IMG/VR virus record: IMGVR_UViG_3300007539_000108
Coordinates: 1-31,638 of that record
From: a virus
Length of the DNA: 31,638 bases
Reading direction: 5' to 3' (one strand)
Part shown: positions 30,976 through 31,638 of the stretch, piece after piece
Layout: each line of letters begins with the position of its first letter
How positions within the stretch are numbered: position 1 is the stretch's first letter
Notes under the pieces: model-generated
Databases searched by the model: none
Told to the model about the DNA's origin: nothing
The model's input: the letters and a program-made list of their open reading frames with translations, nothing else
Translations under genes and position numbers: made by a program

Positions 30976-31638
30976 ATCCAATAAGTATACTGATTGTTAT
31001 TTCCGTATTATTAATAAGGCAAATCTTAGGAAACTTCCTCAAATTACTGAATGTCATCATATTATACCTAAATCATTAGGTGGAGGAGAAGAACCAGAAA
31101 ACAAAGTATATTTAACACCAAGAGAACATTTTGTCTGTCACCATCTTCTTCTGAAAATGTTGGAGGGAAAATTAAAGCAGAAAATGTGTTATGCCTTTTA
31201 TAATATGAAACGTAGTAATGGTAATGGTGTTAGATGTAAAAATGTCAATTCTTATGATAGAATAAGATCACACTACTCACATCTTACTTCAGGTGAAAAC
31301 AATCCATTTTATGGTAAAGGACATTATGGATTTTCTAACCCGATGTCAAACCCTGAAGTTCGGGAGAAACATAAACAAATCGTTTCTTCACCTGAACATA
31401 GAAAGAAGATGAGTGATAAAATGTCTGGTGAAAATAATCCATTTTACGGAAGAACTCATTCAGATGAAACCAAAAAACATCTTTCTGAGTTGGCGTCTCA
31501 GAGAATAGGTAAAAACTCTCCCCGTTATGGGAAGAAACACAAACAAGTTGTTTGTGAACACTGCCAAAAACAAATCACTTACCCAATGTACAAGAGGTGG
31601 CATGGAACGAACTGTAAAATCTATAAAGAAAATAAAAA
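30968..31638 (+). CDS. Free-standing HNH homing endonuclease with NUMOD3 repeats, 3' end cut by window
   Basis: Open for at least 223 codons to the window edge. There is no ATG in the N-terminal 60 codons; TTG at 30968 gives the usual family start (SNKYTDCYFRIINKANLRKL). The HNH domain is clear: ITECHHIIPKSLGGGEEPEN, KVYLTPREHFVCHHLLLKM, with H30/H31, N45/N46 and H54/H58-59. Two NUMOD3-type DNA-binding repeats follow (GENNPFYGKGHYGF at 109-122; SGENNPFYGRTHSDETKKHL at 153-172) with a third weaker copy (GKNSPRYGKKHK). The end has a zinc-finger-like CEHC...RWHGTNC (196-216), so the gene is nearly complete. It shares the uvsX frame but three stop codons separate them. It is expected to cut intein-less uvsX alleles. 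Confidence 0.88.
   Translation, partial: MFLSNKYTDCYFRIINKANLRKLPQITECHHIIPKSLGGGEEPENKVYLTPREHFVCHHLLLKMLEGKLKQKMCYAFYNMKRSNGNGVRCKNVNSYDRIRSHYSHLTSGENNPFYGKGHYGFSNPMSNPEVREKHKQIVSSPEHRKKMSDKMSGENNPFYGRTHSDETKKHLSELASQRIGKNSPRYGKKHKQVVCEHCQKQITYPMYKRWHGTNCKIYKENK

Larger units (their letters stand above)
30653..31638 (+). mobile_element. Split-intein / homing-endonuclease insertion in uvsX (right part outside window)
   Basis: The unit comprises IntN, stop, hairpin, and a free-standing HNH/NUMOD3 gene, inserted after the GGG codons of uvsX. The intein C-half plus UvsX C-terminus is predicted immediately downstream. The layout equals the published 'fractured gene' arrangement of split inteins flanking an endonuclease gene. 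Confidence 0.82.

Overview
The window reads as part of the genome of a T4-like marine myovirus, most likely a cyanophage. All 31 genes lie on the + strand and are tightly packed, many with ATGA or TAATG stop/start overlaps, and the DNA is AT-rich. The gene order is the T4-type core as I remember it from cyanobacterial myoviruses: neck and terminase, tail, head, then uvsY-uvsW-55-47-46-45-44-62-regA-43-uvsX. Two accessory genes point to cyanobacteria or their phages: a DUF3110-type protein and an Hsp20. No tRNA, rRNA or CRISPR array was seen.

Layout. 1-637: the end of a virion fibre or structural protein. 637-4389: neck and tail completion (gp13, gp14, gp15) and small terminase (gp16). 4405-5457: a DUF5872-type protein with a T4-like capsid-targeting leader. 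5490-7139: large terminase gp17. 7196-10244: sheath gp18 and tube gp19. 10271-15838: head genes gp20, gp67, a small beta-rich protein, gp21, gp22, gp23, closed by a strong terminator. 15911-18349: a gp3-position tail protein, UvsY and UvsW. 18351-22323: an Sm-like small protein, late sigma factor gp55, then gp47/gp46 with the DUF3110 protein between them. 22379-26272: a DUF3310 protein, sliding clamp gp45, clamp loader gp44, a 67-aa protein, a Dam-type methylase, gp62 and RegA. 26383-27516: Hsp20 and two more Sm-like proteins. 27513-30008: DNA polymerase gp43. 30008 to the end: UvsX, which is interrupted.

Regulation. TATAAATA-type T4 late promoters precede gp18, gp67, gp22, (variant) gp23 and perhaps gp20. 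The replication side instead carries sigma70-like promoters before gp55, the DUF3310-gp45 block, hsp20 and the Sm-like/gp43 block. The last has its -35 box inside the hsp20 terminator. The hsp20 Shine-Dalgarno sits in a short hairpin that matches the ROSE RNA-thermometer pattern.

Most interesting region (30008-31638). uvsX stops being UvsX after residue 215 (MGGG) and continues as a 90-residue intein N-half ending in a stop codon. A perfect 14-bp hairpin follows, then a free-standing HNH/NUMOD3 homing-endonuclease gene that is still open at the window edge. This is the 'fractured gene' layout: a split intein with an endonuclease gene lodged between its halves, here in the phage recombinase. 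The intein C-half and UvsX C-terminus should lie just beyond the window. One hairpin arm reads as the codons Gly-Ser-Gly-Leu-Lys expected right after the insertion site in an uninterrupted uvsX, so it may be a relic of the homing site.
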